Of a stretch of DNA of 37,051 nt, positions 24,094-31,596 are shown piece by piece. The notes below the pieces were generated by a model. That model saw nothing but the letters and a program-made list of their open reading frames with translations. It was not told the origin of the DNA and ran no database searches. Both the position numbers and the translations under genes were made by a program. This DNA is from Lachnospiraceae bacterium. GTDB lineage: Bacteria; Bacillota; Clostridia; Lachnospirales; Lachnospiraceae. The stretch's first letter is position 1; each line of letters opens with the position of its first letter. The DNA lies in the NCBI GenBank assembly GCA_910576335.1, contig CAJTIU010000041.1, positions 1 to 37,051 on the forward strand, in the 5' to 3' direction.

Positions 24094-25193
24094 AAGTGTT
24101 GATGATAGAGCCGGGGAAAGCGCCTTATGAGGCCGAGCTGGACGGGAGCCTTGAATCCATGCAGGAGGCAGTCGGGGGAGGCATAGAGGGCTACTACCCT
24201 TATGCGGAGCCTGTCGCGATTGTCTGCAATGATGAAGGGAAAATAAACGGGCTGCCCCTGAACCGGGCGATCTACAACCAGGACGGCGAGATGATTGAGA
24301 TCATGGCAGGCACCTTTTTCATAGCCGGTCTCGGCGAGGAAAGTTTTGCCGACCTTCCCGATTATTTCATGGAGCAGTATAAGGAACAGTTCAAATACCC
24401 GGAGAAATTTGTCCGGCTGGCGGGTGAGATCGTTGCGGTGAAGCAGCCCCTCCCGCCGGAGGAAAAGCAGCAGCCGGTCCCTGCCATGGAGGAACCGGGC
24501 GGGGATGATATAAGGCTTGACGAATCCACGGACCTGGCTTTCGACCTGGATGAATTTTTCAGGCAGAACAGCGGGGCCTATGCAGGCCTGTACCCGGATT
24601 CCCATGCGGAAAAAGAGTGCATGGCGGACGAGCTGCTTTCAGGAGATACCGGGAAAATCCGCATGAGGCTGGCGGCATTTGAACATGAGGAACACATGGA
24701 GGGAGAAACGGCGCCGCTTCTGGAGCGTATTTCTTCCTATGAAAAAGAGTATGGGATCAGCGCTTATTCCATTTACCAGCTTGACTTATCGGACAATACA
24801 GACAACCTGCGTTTTATGTCCCTGGACTGGCTGGAAAGCAGTGGGCTCTCCGTGGACCGGGACAATTACCGGATGGTCTATGCCATGCAGCGGGAACCGG
24901 GCGAAACGCTGGAGGATATTTACCGGCGGTTCAATATCGACCACCCGGAAGATTTCAAGGGCCATTCCCGTTCCGTTTCTGATGTGGTAGTCCTGCATGG
25001 GAATGGCGCGGATGCCGCCTGGTACGTGGACAGTATCGGCTTTAAGGAGCTGCCGGATTTTTTCGGCGCAGGAACACCAGAGACAAAGCGGGATGTTTCC
25101 GTGCGGGAACAGCTTGACAGTGCGAGGAAACAGGTGGCGCAGGCAGGGCCGAAAGCGCCGGATAAAAAGCCCAGGGAACCGGAAAGGAGTTGA
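24090..25193 (+). CDS. DUF3846 and YodL-like domain protein
   Basis: 367 aa. The first ~85 residues (KVLMIEPGKAPYEAEL, GYYPYAEPVAIVCNDEGKIN, GTFFIAGL) match DUF3846. The C-terminal part (SIYQLDLSDNTDNLRFMSLD, NIDHPEDFKGHSRSVSDVVV, AAWYVDSIGF) matches the YodL family. An acidic linker lies between. Such domain pairs are common in ICEs of gut Firmicutes; the biochemical role is unknown. It starts with TTG overlapping the stop of the preceding gene, with AAGGAGG 10 nt upstream. Confidence 0.75.
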   Translation: MKVLMIEPGKAPYEAELDGSLESMQEAVGGGIEGYYPYAEPVAIVCNDEGKINGLPLNRAIYNQDGEMIEIMAGTFFIAGLGEESFADLPDYFMEQYKEQFKYPEKFVRLAGEIVAVKQPLPPEEKQQPVPAMEEPGGDDIRLDESTDLAFDLDEFFRQNSGAYAGLYPDSHAEKECMADELLSGDTGKIRMRLAAFEHEEHMEGETAPLLERISSYEKEYGISAYSIYQLDLSDNTDNLRFMSLDWLESSGLSVDRDNYRMVYAMQREPGETLEDIYRRFNIDHPEDFKGHSRSVSDVVVLHGNGADAAWYVDSIGFKELPDFFGAGTPETKRDVSVREQLDSARKQVAQAGPKAPDKKPREPERS

Positions 25194-25199
25194 TGGCTT

Positions 25200-26000
25200 A
25201 TGCTGATGGCAGTAGAAGGCCCGTATGCGCTGATGGTGCAGCCGGACGACATTTTAATCTCTCCCCGTGAGGTAGACGAACATTTTGGGACAATGGCCTG
25301 CTTCCATTCCCGCTATGCGCTGGGTGACAGCCACAATTACATGGATAAAGACGATTTCCTGCGGGAGATGTATTTAGACACCGTGGGGCATGATGAAGCG
25401 GGGCTGAAACGCTATGAACACATGGTAAACATTGTGAGCAGCCGGTTCCGGCACGGGCCAAAGACGGAGGAACGGGCGGTTGATGACGCCATGCTGAAGG
25501 TGATCTCCGAAAAATACATTACGCTGCCCCTCTATCTGATGGACCACAGCGGCCTTGCCATGCAGACCACAAGTTTCAATGACCCCTGGGACAGCGGGCA
25601 GGTCGGATGGATTTATGTTGCCAAAGAGGATGCGCTGAAGGAATTTGGCGGCGAAAAAATGACCGGCGCCGTCCGGAAAAAGGCGGAGGACCTGATGCGC
25701 AGCGAAGTGGCCGCTTATGATTCCTACCTGCGGGGCGAGTGCTACGGCTTTGAGCTTTACAAAAACGGCGAGCTGTCGGATAGCTGCTGGGGCTTCATGG
25801 GCGGCCTGGAGGATGCCTGTAAGGATATGGCTGCATATCTCCCGGAGGGCTGCAGGGGTATGGTGGCGCATTTAGAGGAACAGGACCACCCGGCCACCAT
25901 CATTAAGACGCTTCTGAAACATGCGAAAATCCAGGCAGACCAGGCGGCAAAAGCCTTTGAGCACGCACCCCGCCAGCAGGTGATCGGGGACGCCCGGTAA
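25200..26000 (+). CDS. conserved phage/ICE protein of unknown function
   Basis: 266 aa, soluble, acidic. Conserved blocks are FGTMACFHSRYALGDSHNY, LPLYLMDHSGLAMQT, FNDPWDSGQVGWIYV, YDSYLRGECYGFELY and DSCWGFMGG. This set recurs in phage and ICE proteins, but no activity is known to me. AAAGGAG lies about 10 nt before the ATG. It ends 53 nt before the PcfB gene, the longest gap in this part of the operon. Confidence 0.7.
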   Translation: MLMAVEGPYALMVQPDDILISPREVDEHFGTMACFHSRYALGDSHNYMDKDDFLREMYLDTVGHDEAGLKRYEHMVNIVSSRFRHGPKTEERAVDDAMLKVISEKYITLPLYLMDHSGLAMQTTSFNDPWDSGQVGWIYVAKEDALKEFGGEKMTGAVRKKAEDLMRSEVAAYDSYLRGECYGFELYKNGELSDSCWGFMGGLEDACKDMAAYLPEGCRGMVAHLEEQDHPATIIKTLLKHAKIQADQAAKAFEHAPRQQVIGDAR

Positions 26001-26053
26001 GGCAGTTGTTTCCCAATTTATAATTACAGATTTTATCAGGAAGGAGGATGCTT

Positions 26054-26524
26054 ATGCAGGAAGATTTGGAACAGCGGACCGTATCGGTCTCCATCCAGGC
26101 GGCGAAGCTGTCCGGGCGGGTGCTGCGCTCTGCCATTGCCGCCGTGCTCCAGAAGATGGAGCAGGAACGCACGACCCCGAAAGTCGGCAGGAACAGCATG
26201 AAACGGCTGACCTGTAAGGACCCAGGAGCCAACACTATTGAAGTGTCCGGCAGAATCCGCTCCTTTGAGCGGTACGCCAGGAAACACCAGGTCCGCTACC
26301 ATATTGAAAAAGAGCTGGGGACTGACCCGCCTAAATGGACGGTCTATTTCAAAGCGAACCAGGCGGACGCGCTGACGGCAGCTTTTAAGGAATATACCCA
26401 GAAAGACCTTGCCCGGAGCGCCAGGCCGTCGCTGCTCTCCCAGCTCCATAAATTCAAGGAGCTGGCGCAGGCTCTTGGCCGTGACCGGGTAAAGAACAAG
26501 GAACACGGAGGGCCGGAACGATGA
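26054..26524 (+). CDS. PcfB-family conjugation accessory protein
   Basis: 156 aa, basic, matching the PcfB/DUF3801 family found directly upstream of coupling ATPases in Gram-positive conjugative elements. Blocks include VSIQAAKLSGRVLRSAIAAV, VRYHIEKELGTD and WTVYFKANQADALTAAFKEY. In the pCF10 model PcfB works with the PcfC coupling protein and relaxase at the entry to the channel. The second ATG (26054) is chosen because AAGGAGG lies 6-7 nt before it; the first ATG (26048) touches the RBS. Its stop overlaps the VirD4 start by 4 nt. Confidence 0.85.
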   Translation: MQEDLEQRTVSVSIQAAKLSGRVLRSAIAAVLQKMEQERTTPKVGRNSMKRLTCKDPGANTIEVSGRIRSFERYARKHQVRYHIEKELGTDPPKWTVYFKANQADALTAAFKEYTQKDLARSARPSLLSQLHKFKELAQALGRDRVKNKEHGGPER

Positions 26525-28365
26525 AGATAGACACGGATGCCTTAAAAAAGCAGGTGATCCTCCACCTGCCCTATCTTTTGTTCCTTCTGGTATTTGCGAA
26601 GCTGGGCGAGGCGGTGCGCCTTGCCCCCGGAACGGACGCCTCACAGAAATTGTTAGGATTGTCCGAAGGTTTCTCGCTGGCATTTCAAAGCATGTGGCCG
26701 GGTGCGGCACTGGACTGGCTGGCGGGATTATGCGGGGCGGCTATCGTGCGGCTGGCGGTATATGTGAAAGGAAAAAATGCAAAAAAGTACCGCAAAGATG
26801 TGGAGTACGGCTCTGCCCGTTGGGGGAACAAAACAGACATTGCCCCTTTCATGGACCCGAAACCGGAAAACAACATTATCCTGACGCAGACCGAGGGACT
26901 TATGATGTCCGGCAGGCCGAAGAACCCGGCCCATGCCCGCAATAAAAATGTGCTGGTAGTCGGCGGTTCCGGCTCCGGCAAGACGAGATTTTTTATAAAA
27001 CCCAACCTCATGCAGCTCCATAGCTCGTATGTCATCACCGATCCGAAAGGTACGGTCCTGATTGAAGTAGGAAAGCTGCTAAGCCGCGGCACGCCGAAAC
27101 TGGACAAGGACGGGAAACCGGTCAGGGGAAAGAATGGAAAAACCGTGTATGAGCCTTATAAGATCAAGGTTTTCAATACGATCAATTTTTCAAAAAGTAT
27201 GCACTATAACCCTTTTGCCTACATCCACAATGAGAAGGACATTCTGAAACTGGTAACGGTGCTGATTGCAAACACCAAAGGGGAAGGAAAATCCGGCGAC
27301 GATTTTTGGGTCAAGGCCGAGACCCTGCTGTATACGGCGCTGATCGGCTATATCTATTATGAGGCCCCGACAAACGAGCAGAATTTTTCCACCCTGGTAG
27401 AAATGATAAACGCTATGGAGGTCCGGGAGGATGACGAGACTTTCAAAAATGCGGTGGATTTGCTGTTTGACGCGCTGGAGCAGAAAGACCCGGACCACTT
27501 CGCCCTCCGACAGTATAAGAAATATAAATTAGCGGCGGGCAAGACAGCGAAAAGCATACTTATTAGCTGCGGCGCCAGACTGGCGCCATTCGATATTAAG
27601 GAGGTCCGGGAGATCACCATGTATGACGAGCTGGAGCTTGACCTGGTCGGGGACAGGAAAACGGCGCTGTTCTTTATCATCAGCGATACGGATGCGACGT
27701 TCAATTTCCTTGTCAGCATGGCCTATACGCAGCTGTTCAATCTGCTGTGCGAGCGTGCCGATGACAAATATGGTGGGAGGCTGCCGGTACATGTGCGGTG
27801 CCTGATCGACGAGGCCGCCAATATCGGGCAGATTCCGAACCTGGAAAAGCTGATGGCGACGATCCGTTCCAGGGAGATTTCGGCCTGTCTGGTCCTGCAG
27901 GCGCAGAGCCAGTTAAAGGCGCTTTATAAGGACAACATGGACACCATCATCGGGAATTGTGACGCTTCCCTTTTCCTGGGAGGCAAGGAGGAAACCACGC
28001 TGAAAAGCTGGAATTCCCTGCTGGGAAAAGAGACCATCGATATGTATAACACCAGCGTCACCAAAGGCAGCCAGGAATCCCACGGACAGAATTTTCAGAA
28101 ATTGGGAAAGGATTTGATGTCGGTGGACGAGCTGGCCGTGATGGACGGCGGGAAATGCCTCCTGCAGATCAGGGGCGTCCGGCCCTTCCTCTCCCGCAAG
28201 TACGATATTACGAAACACCCGAACTATAAATACCTGTCGGATTATGCCCCTAAAAATGCGTTTGACATTGAAAGATTCCTCTCAACCAGGCTGCCCGTCA
28301 GCCCTGGGGAGCTGTACCGCAATTATGAGGTCACGGCGGAGGATTTGGAGGCGCCGGCTGTATGA
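26521..28365 (+). CDS. VirD4/TraG-type coupling protein
   Basis: 614 aa, the ATPase that brings the relaxase-DNA complex to the conjugation channel. Two N-terminal membrane segments (about 16-34 and 58-82) precede the TraG/VirD4 ATPase. Walker A is GGSGSGKT (148-155), the ITDPKG block follows, Walker B is in VRCLIDEAANIGQIPNLEKL, and the ACLVLQAQSQLK block comes after. The length fits the Gram-positive PcfC/TcpA-like class. It is coupled to pcfB by a 4-nt overlap. Confidence 0.95.
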   Translation: MKIDTDALKKQVILHLPYLLFLLVFAKLGEAVRLAPGTDASQKLLGLSEGFSLAFQSMWPGAALDWLAGLCGAAIVRLAVYVKGKNAKKYRKDVEYGSARWGNKTDIAPFMDPKPENNIILTQTEGLMMSGRPKNPAHARNKNVLVVGGSGSGKTRFFIKPNLMQLHSSYVITDPKGTVLIEVGKLLSRGTPKLDKDGKPVRGKNGKTVYEPYKIKVFNTINFSKSMHYNPFAYIHNEKDILKLVTVLIANTKGEGKSGDDFWVKAETLLYTALIGYIYYEAPTNEQNFSTLVEMINAMEVREDDETFKNAVDLLFDALEQKDPDHFALRQYKKYKLAAGKTAKSILISCGARLAPFDIKEVREITMYDELELDLVGDRKTALFFIISDTDATFNFLVSMAYTQLFNLLCERADDKYGGRLPVHVRCLIDEAANIGQIPNLEKLMATIRSREISACLVLQAQSQLKALYKDNMDTIIGNCDASLFLGGKEETTLKSWNSLLGKETIDMYNTSVTKGSQESHGQNFQKLGKDLMSVDELAVMDGGKCLLQIRGVRPFLSRKYDITKHPNYKYLSDYAPKNAFDIERFLSTRLPVSPGELYRNYEVTAEDLEAPAV

Positions 28366-28432
28366 TGATGTAGCTGCCTGTTAAAGTCTCTGGCTTTGGC
28401 GGGCTTTTTCTTTTCACCGGAAGGAGGTTCTA

Positions 28433-28541
28433 TTGAGGATTCGCGCCCCTCCCTGACAACTGTATACCTTTCCAGGATGATCCTGGACTATGCCGCCCCT
28501 GTGCTTTATGCAGATTTTCTTAAAGCACAGGGGCGTTTTTT
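28433..28541 (+). promoter_or_regulatory. attenuator-like region between virD4 and maff2
   Basis: AAGGAGG is followed by a seven-codon ORF with TTG start (MRIRAPP, 28433-28456), then a 15-nt palindrome CCAGGATGATCCTGG (28472-28486). A perfect 13-bp stem GCCCCTGTGCTTT/AAAGCACAGGGGC follows, with six Ts (28495-28541). The last is a strong intrinsic terminator in the middle of the conjugation operon, directly before maff2. Leader peptide plus terminator suggests attenuation. Confidence 0.55.
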
Positions 28542-28607
28542 CGTTTCCGGCCAGATACTGCCATACCACAAAATCAAGATTATTCAAATTAAAGGAGGAC
28601 TTTCTTT

Positions 28608-28745
28608 ATGGCTTTTTTTGCAAGTGCGATTGATACTTTGAAAATTCTGGTGATTGCTCTGGGCGCCGGCCTTGGTGCATGGGGCGTCATCAACCTTCTG
28701 GAAGGTTACGGCAATGACAATCCCGGAGCCAAGTCGCAGGGGTAA
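28608..28745 (+). CDS. Maff2-family membrane protein, 5' exon (interrupted by intron)
   Basis: The frame gives MAFFASAIDTLKILVIALGA, GLGAWGVINLLEGYGN and DNPGAKSQG, then TAA. This is the N-terminal two-thirds of the Maff2 family, small pilin-like membrane proteins (about 65-70 aa) encoded between virD4 and virB6 in Firmicutes ICEs. The expected continuation, MKQLMAGGGIALVG to the end, is found at 29140-29220 after a group I intron. The 5' exon ends at T 28743. AAAGGAGG lies about 10 nt before the ATG. As the sequence stands, splicing would put the two exons one base out of frame (CAGGGGT in place of an expected CAGGGT). Confidence 0.8.
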   Translation: MAFFASAIDTLKILVIALGAGLGAWGVINLLEGYGNDNPGAKSQG

Positions 28746-29139
28746 GCTACGCCCTCCACGGACAAGTAATTGCCGTGCAGCGTATGGTGGAAGTCCATAC
28801 GGCAACAGGCTGAATTGCTGGAAACCCCTAAAGCCGTGCGTACCAAAACATGGGGATGAAACATGCCCGGATGTGACGGTGGCGAAAGCAGAAAAAAACG
28901 CACGGATGGCGCAGGGTGCGAACCTAAACGCCGGGACAATGGGCGATCAGCAGCCAAGCCCCGAACAGGGGAAGGTTCAACGACTATCCTTTGCAGGAGT
29001 AGGGCCGAGCGGCCCGAAGCAGCCTGCCCCGCTCCATGCGGGTGAAGATATAGTCTGCGCCCATGTGAAAGCATGGGGTGTCCGCTTCTTTATGAAGTGG
29101 GGCCGCACCGGGGCAGCGACCCGGTGTGAACAAAAACGG
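28744..29139 (+). ncRNA. group I self-splicing intron (IA2-like), no homing endonuclease
   Basis: The 396-nt insertion carries the group I core. P1: exon GGGT pairs with GCCC after a 7-nt loop. The P element is AATTGCTGGAAACCCCTAAA, and Q includes GATCAGCAGCCAAGCC, with GCTG (28817-28820) pairing CAGC for P4. R is GGTTCAACGACTATCC and S is GAAGATATAGTC. P7 is the perfect pair GACTAT (28982-28987) with ATAGTC (29050-29055). A P9 stem CACCGGG/CCCGGTG (29106-29126) precedes the terminal G (29139). The P2 stem is TTGCCGT..GTATGG/CCATAC..GGCAA. No ORF of a homing endonuclease fits inside, so mobility would need help in trans. Exact splice points are inferred. Confidence 0.85.
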
Positions 29140-29220
29140 ATGAAACAGCTTATGGCTGGCGGAGGTATTGCGCTGGTGGGTGCCACGCTGATCCCGCTGC
29201 TCTCCGGCCTGTTCGGTTAA
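29140..29220 (+). CDS. Maff2-family membrane protein, 3' exon
   Basis: Encodes MKQLMAGGGIALVGATLIPL and LSGLFG, the second membrane helix and C-terminus of the Maff2 protein, ending TAA at 29218-29220. It has no RBS of its own and depends on intron removal. The joined protein would be about 71 aa. Confidence 0.75.
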   Translation: MKQLMAGGGIALVGATLIPLLSGLFG

Positions 29221-29226
29221 TAGCCG

Positions 29227-30090
29227 ATGGGCAGTCTGTTTGAATGGATAACAGACTGGATTAAAGAGGGCTTGATTGAAGCGATCACAGGACAATACAC
29301 CAGTATCTTTGAGTCCGTCAACAGCCAGGTCTCGGATGTGGCCTCACAGGTAGGCCAGACACCGCAGGGGTGGAATGGCGGCGTGTTCAGCATGATCCAG
29401 AATCTTTCTGAAACCGTCGTCATTCCCATTGCGGGAATCATCCTGACTTTTGTTCTTGTCTATGAACTGATCCAGATGATCCTGGAAAAGAACAACATGC
29501 ACGATTTTGATACGTTCAACATCTTCAAGTGGATTTTCAAAACCTTTGTTGCCACATACCTGCTTACCAACTGCTTTACCATCGTCATGGCGGTGTTTGA
29601 CGTCGCTCAGCATGTGGTGAGTCAGAGCGCCGGCGTGATAAACGGGAGCATGGATGTTACCGCCGCGCTGGCCGACCTGGAAACGCAGCTTGAAGCAATG
29701 GGGATGTGGGAACTGATCGGCCTGTGGCTGGAGACCAACATTATCAACCTGTGCATGTGGGTGTTGTCCATCGTGATCTTTGTCATTGTGTATGGCCGCA
29801 TGATTGAAATATATCTCACGGTCAGCCTGGCACCCATACCGTTTTCCACAATGGCAAACCGTGAATGGGGGCAGATGGGGACGAATTACCTGCGTTCCCT
29901 GTTTGCTTTAGGTTTCCAGGGGTTTTTGATTATGGTCTGCGTCGCGATCTATGCGGTGCTGGTCCAGTCAATCCCTTCTTCCGGCGACATCCACGGCGCG
30001 ATCTGGGGCACGGCAGGCTATACGGTCCTGCTGGCCTTTGCCCTGTTTAAGACAGGCTCGCTATCCAAAAGTATTTTTAACTCGCATTAG
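29227..30090 (+). CDS. VirB6/TrbL-like conjugation membrane protein
   Basis: 287 aa polytopic membrane protein of the VirB6-like type in Gram-positive ICEs. An amphipathic N-terminus (MGSLFEWITDWIKEGLIEAI) is followed by about five to six hydrophobic helices, including VVIPIAGIILTFVLVYELIQ, INLCMWVLSIVIFVIVYG and FQGFLIMVCVAIYAVLVQ. The block TVSLAPIPFSTMANREWGQM is well conserved in the family. It should form part of the membrane channel. It begins 7 nt after the maff2 stop without a strong RBS, so it probably relies on coupling to maff2. Confidence 0.85.
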   Translation: MGSLFEWITDWIKEGLIEAITGQYTSIFESVNSQVSDVASQVGQTPQGWNGGVFSMIQNLSETVVIPIAGIILTFVLVYELIQMILEKNNMHDFDTFNIFKWIFKTFVATYLLTNCFTIVMAVFDVAQHVVSQSAGVINGSMDVTAALADLETQLEAMGMWELIGLWLETNIINLCMWVLSIVIFVIVYGRMIEIYLTVSLAPIPFSTMANREWGQMGTNYLRSLFALGFQGFLIMVCVAIYAVLVQSIPSSGDIHGAIWGTAGYTVLLAFALFKTGSLSKSIFNSH

Positions 30091-30132
30091 TGTGTAACCG
30101 ACCTATTTTAACAAGAAGGAGGATTTTTCTAT

Positions 30133-30576
30133 ATGAGTAAGACCAACCATGAAACCATGCAGCCGGAGGCCCAGGCGGGCGAGGGCTTGAAGCTGGATGT
30201 AACGGTACGCCCGATTGCCCCGATGGGGAACCTTCTGGCTTTCGCCAATGTGACGATTGGGGACTGTTTCAAGATCGACGGCTTCCGTATCTGCTCCGGC
30301 GAGAACGGCCTGTACGTCAATATGCCCTCCACCCAGGATAAGCAGGGAAAATGGAGGGATGTCTGCTGGCCGGTGACGGCGGATTTCCGCAGGCAGCTTA
30401 ATGACGCCCTGATCGGAGGGTACGGCCAGGCGATTGAAAACCTGCAGGCCACCCTTGAAGCGACAAAGGGAGCGGCGGAGAAGCCTTCCCTGGCCGGCGC
30501 CCTGAAAGAAAATGCCGGCAAGGTCAAGACGCCCCCGGCAAAATCCGCCCCGGCCAAGAATGAGCAGGCCCGGTAA
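30133..30576 (+). CDS. SpoVG-family protein
   Basis: 147 aa. Residues 21-95 match SpoVG (LDVTVRPIAPMGNLLAFANV, TIGDCFKIDGFRICSGENGL, YVNMPSTQDKQGKWRDVCWP, VTADFRRQLNDAL), followed by a Lys/Ala/Pro-rich tail. SpoVG proteins bind nucleic acid and act as site-specific or RNA regulators in Firmicutes. Here, inside the mating operon, it may regulate transfer or coat nucleic acid, which is inference. AAGGAGG lies 8-9 nt before the ATG. Its stop codon shares one base with the start of the methyltransferase gene. Confidence 0.88.
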   Translation: MSKTNHETMQPEAQAGEGLKLDVTVRPIAPMGNLLAFANVTIGDCFKIDGFRICSGENGLYVNMPSTQDKQGKWRDVCWPVTADFRRQLNDALIGGYGQAIENLQATLEATKGAAEKPSLAGALKENAGKVKTPPAKSAPAKNEQAR

Positions 30577-31133
30577 TGGCGGAGGCCGGAAAATATGGCA
30601 TCGTGTACGCGGACCCGCCCTGGCGCTATGATATGAAACGCGGAAATGGGGTGGCCGAAAAGCACTACCCCACCATGAGCATGGAAGAAATATGCGCGCT
30701 GCCGGTTGCAGACCTTGCGGCCAAAGACAGTGCGCTTTTCCTATGGGCCACCTTCCCACAGCTTAATGAGGCGTTCCGGGTGATCGAAGCATGGGGGTTC
30801 AAATATAAGACGCTGGCCTTCCTCTGGCTCAAACAGAACCGGAAAGCAGATTCCTGGTTTTACGGGATGGGGTTCTGGACCCGCTCTAATGCGGAGGTAT
30901 GCCTTCTGGCGACACGCGGGCGCCCGAAACGCCAGTGCGCGGGAATCCACCAGTTTGTAATCTCCCATATTGAGCAGCACAGCAAGAAGCCGGACGAGGT
31001 ACGGGATAAGATTGTGAAGCTCATGGGCGACCAGCCCAGGATAGAGCTTTTTGCAAGGCAGCAGACCCCCGGCTGGGATGTGTGGGGCAATGAGGTGGAA
31101 TCCACGGTCACGATGCAGGAACAAAACCAGTGA
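30576..31133 (+). CDS. MT-A70 family adenine methyltransferase
   Basis: 185 aa, a compact MT-A70 type N6-adenine methyltransferase. The catalytic DPPW motif is at 13-16 (VYADPPWRYD). Other blocks are HYPTMSMEEICALPV, DSALFLWATFPQLNEAF, GFWTRSNAEVCLLATRGRP and KPDEVRDKIVKLMGD. No restriction enzyme gene is beside it, so it is a solitary methyltransferase, perhaps protecting transferred DNA from host restriction. It starts at the last base of the spoVG-like stop (TAATG), so translation is coupled. Confidence 0.92.
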   Translation: MAEAGKYGIVYADPPWRYDMKRGNGVAEKHYPTMSMEEICALPVADLAAKDSALFLWATFPQLNEAFRVIEAWGFKYKTLAFLWLKQNRKADSWFYGMGFWTRSNAEVCLLATRGRPKRQCAGIHQFVISHIEQHSKKPDEVRDKIVKLMGDQPRIELFARQQTPGWDVWGNEVESTVTMQEQNQ

Positions 31134-31161
31134 GATACAGCATGAATGGAGGTGAATTTAC

Positions 31162-31596
31162 ATGCCTTATGTACCCGTACCCAAAGACTTAACGAAAGTC
31201 AAGACCAAGCTGGCGTTCAACCTGACGAAGCGCCAGCTTATCTGTTTCAGCCTGGCCGCATTGGTCGGGCTGCCGGTATACTTCCTTACCCGCGGCGCTG
31301 TCGGTAACTCGGCGGCGGTGCTAATGATGATCGGGCTTATGATGCCCTTTTTCTTTTTCGCCATGTATGAGCGGGATGGGCAGTCGGCGGAGAAACTTCT
31401 GAAAAACAGGCTCCGCTATAAGCTCTGGCCGAAGAAACGGCCATACCGGACGGAAAATTTGTATAAATCCATGTCAGAGAAGGAGGTTATGAGGATTGCC
31501 AAAAACCAGACAGCAGGAGGCCCAGGAAAAGCGCCTGCAAAGAAACATCAGGCAGGCAAAAAAGGCCAGGGCAGACGCAAAAACAGGCGGGCGTAA
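31162..31596 (+). CDS. PrgI-family conjugation membrane protein
   Basis: 144 aa, matching PrgI of Gram-positive type IV secretion. It starts MPYVPVPKDLTKVKTKLAFN, followed by two membrane helices (LICFSLAALVGLPVYFL and AAVLMMIGLMMPFFFFAMYE) and a basic C-terminal tail. PrgI-like proteins are the small VirB3-like partner of the VirB4 ATPase. The last 101 nt overlap the start of virB4 in another frame. GGAGGTGAA lies just before the ATG. Confidence 0.9.
   Translation: MPYVPVPKDLTKVKTKLAFNLTKRQLICFSLAALVGLPVYFLTRGAVGNSAAVLMMIGLMMPFFFFAMYERDGQSAEKLLKNRLRYKLWPKKRPYRTENLYKSMSEKEVMRIAKNQTAGGPGKAPAKKHQAGKKGQGRRKNRRA

Noticed and set aside
28396..28641. An 81-codon ORF between virD4 and maff2
   Set aside because: It runs across a perfect terminator hairpin and the maff2 RBS and has no protein-like composition. 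A leader/attenuator explains the region better.
28744..29139. Group II intron as explanation for the maff2 insertion
   Set aside because: No reverse transcriptase, no GUGYG start and no domain V hairpin. The core elements match group I.
28654..29220. A long open frame running through the maff2 intron into its 3' exon
   Set aside because: It begins out of frame within maff2 and reads through conserved intron structure. Only the last 26 codons match a real protein.
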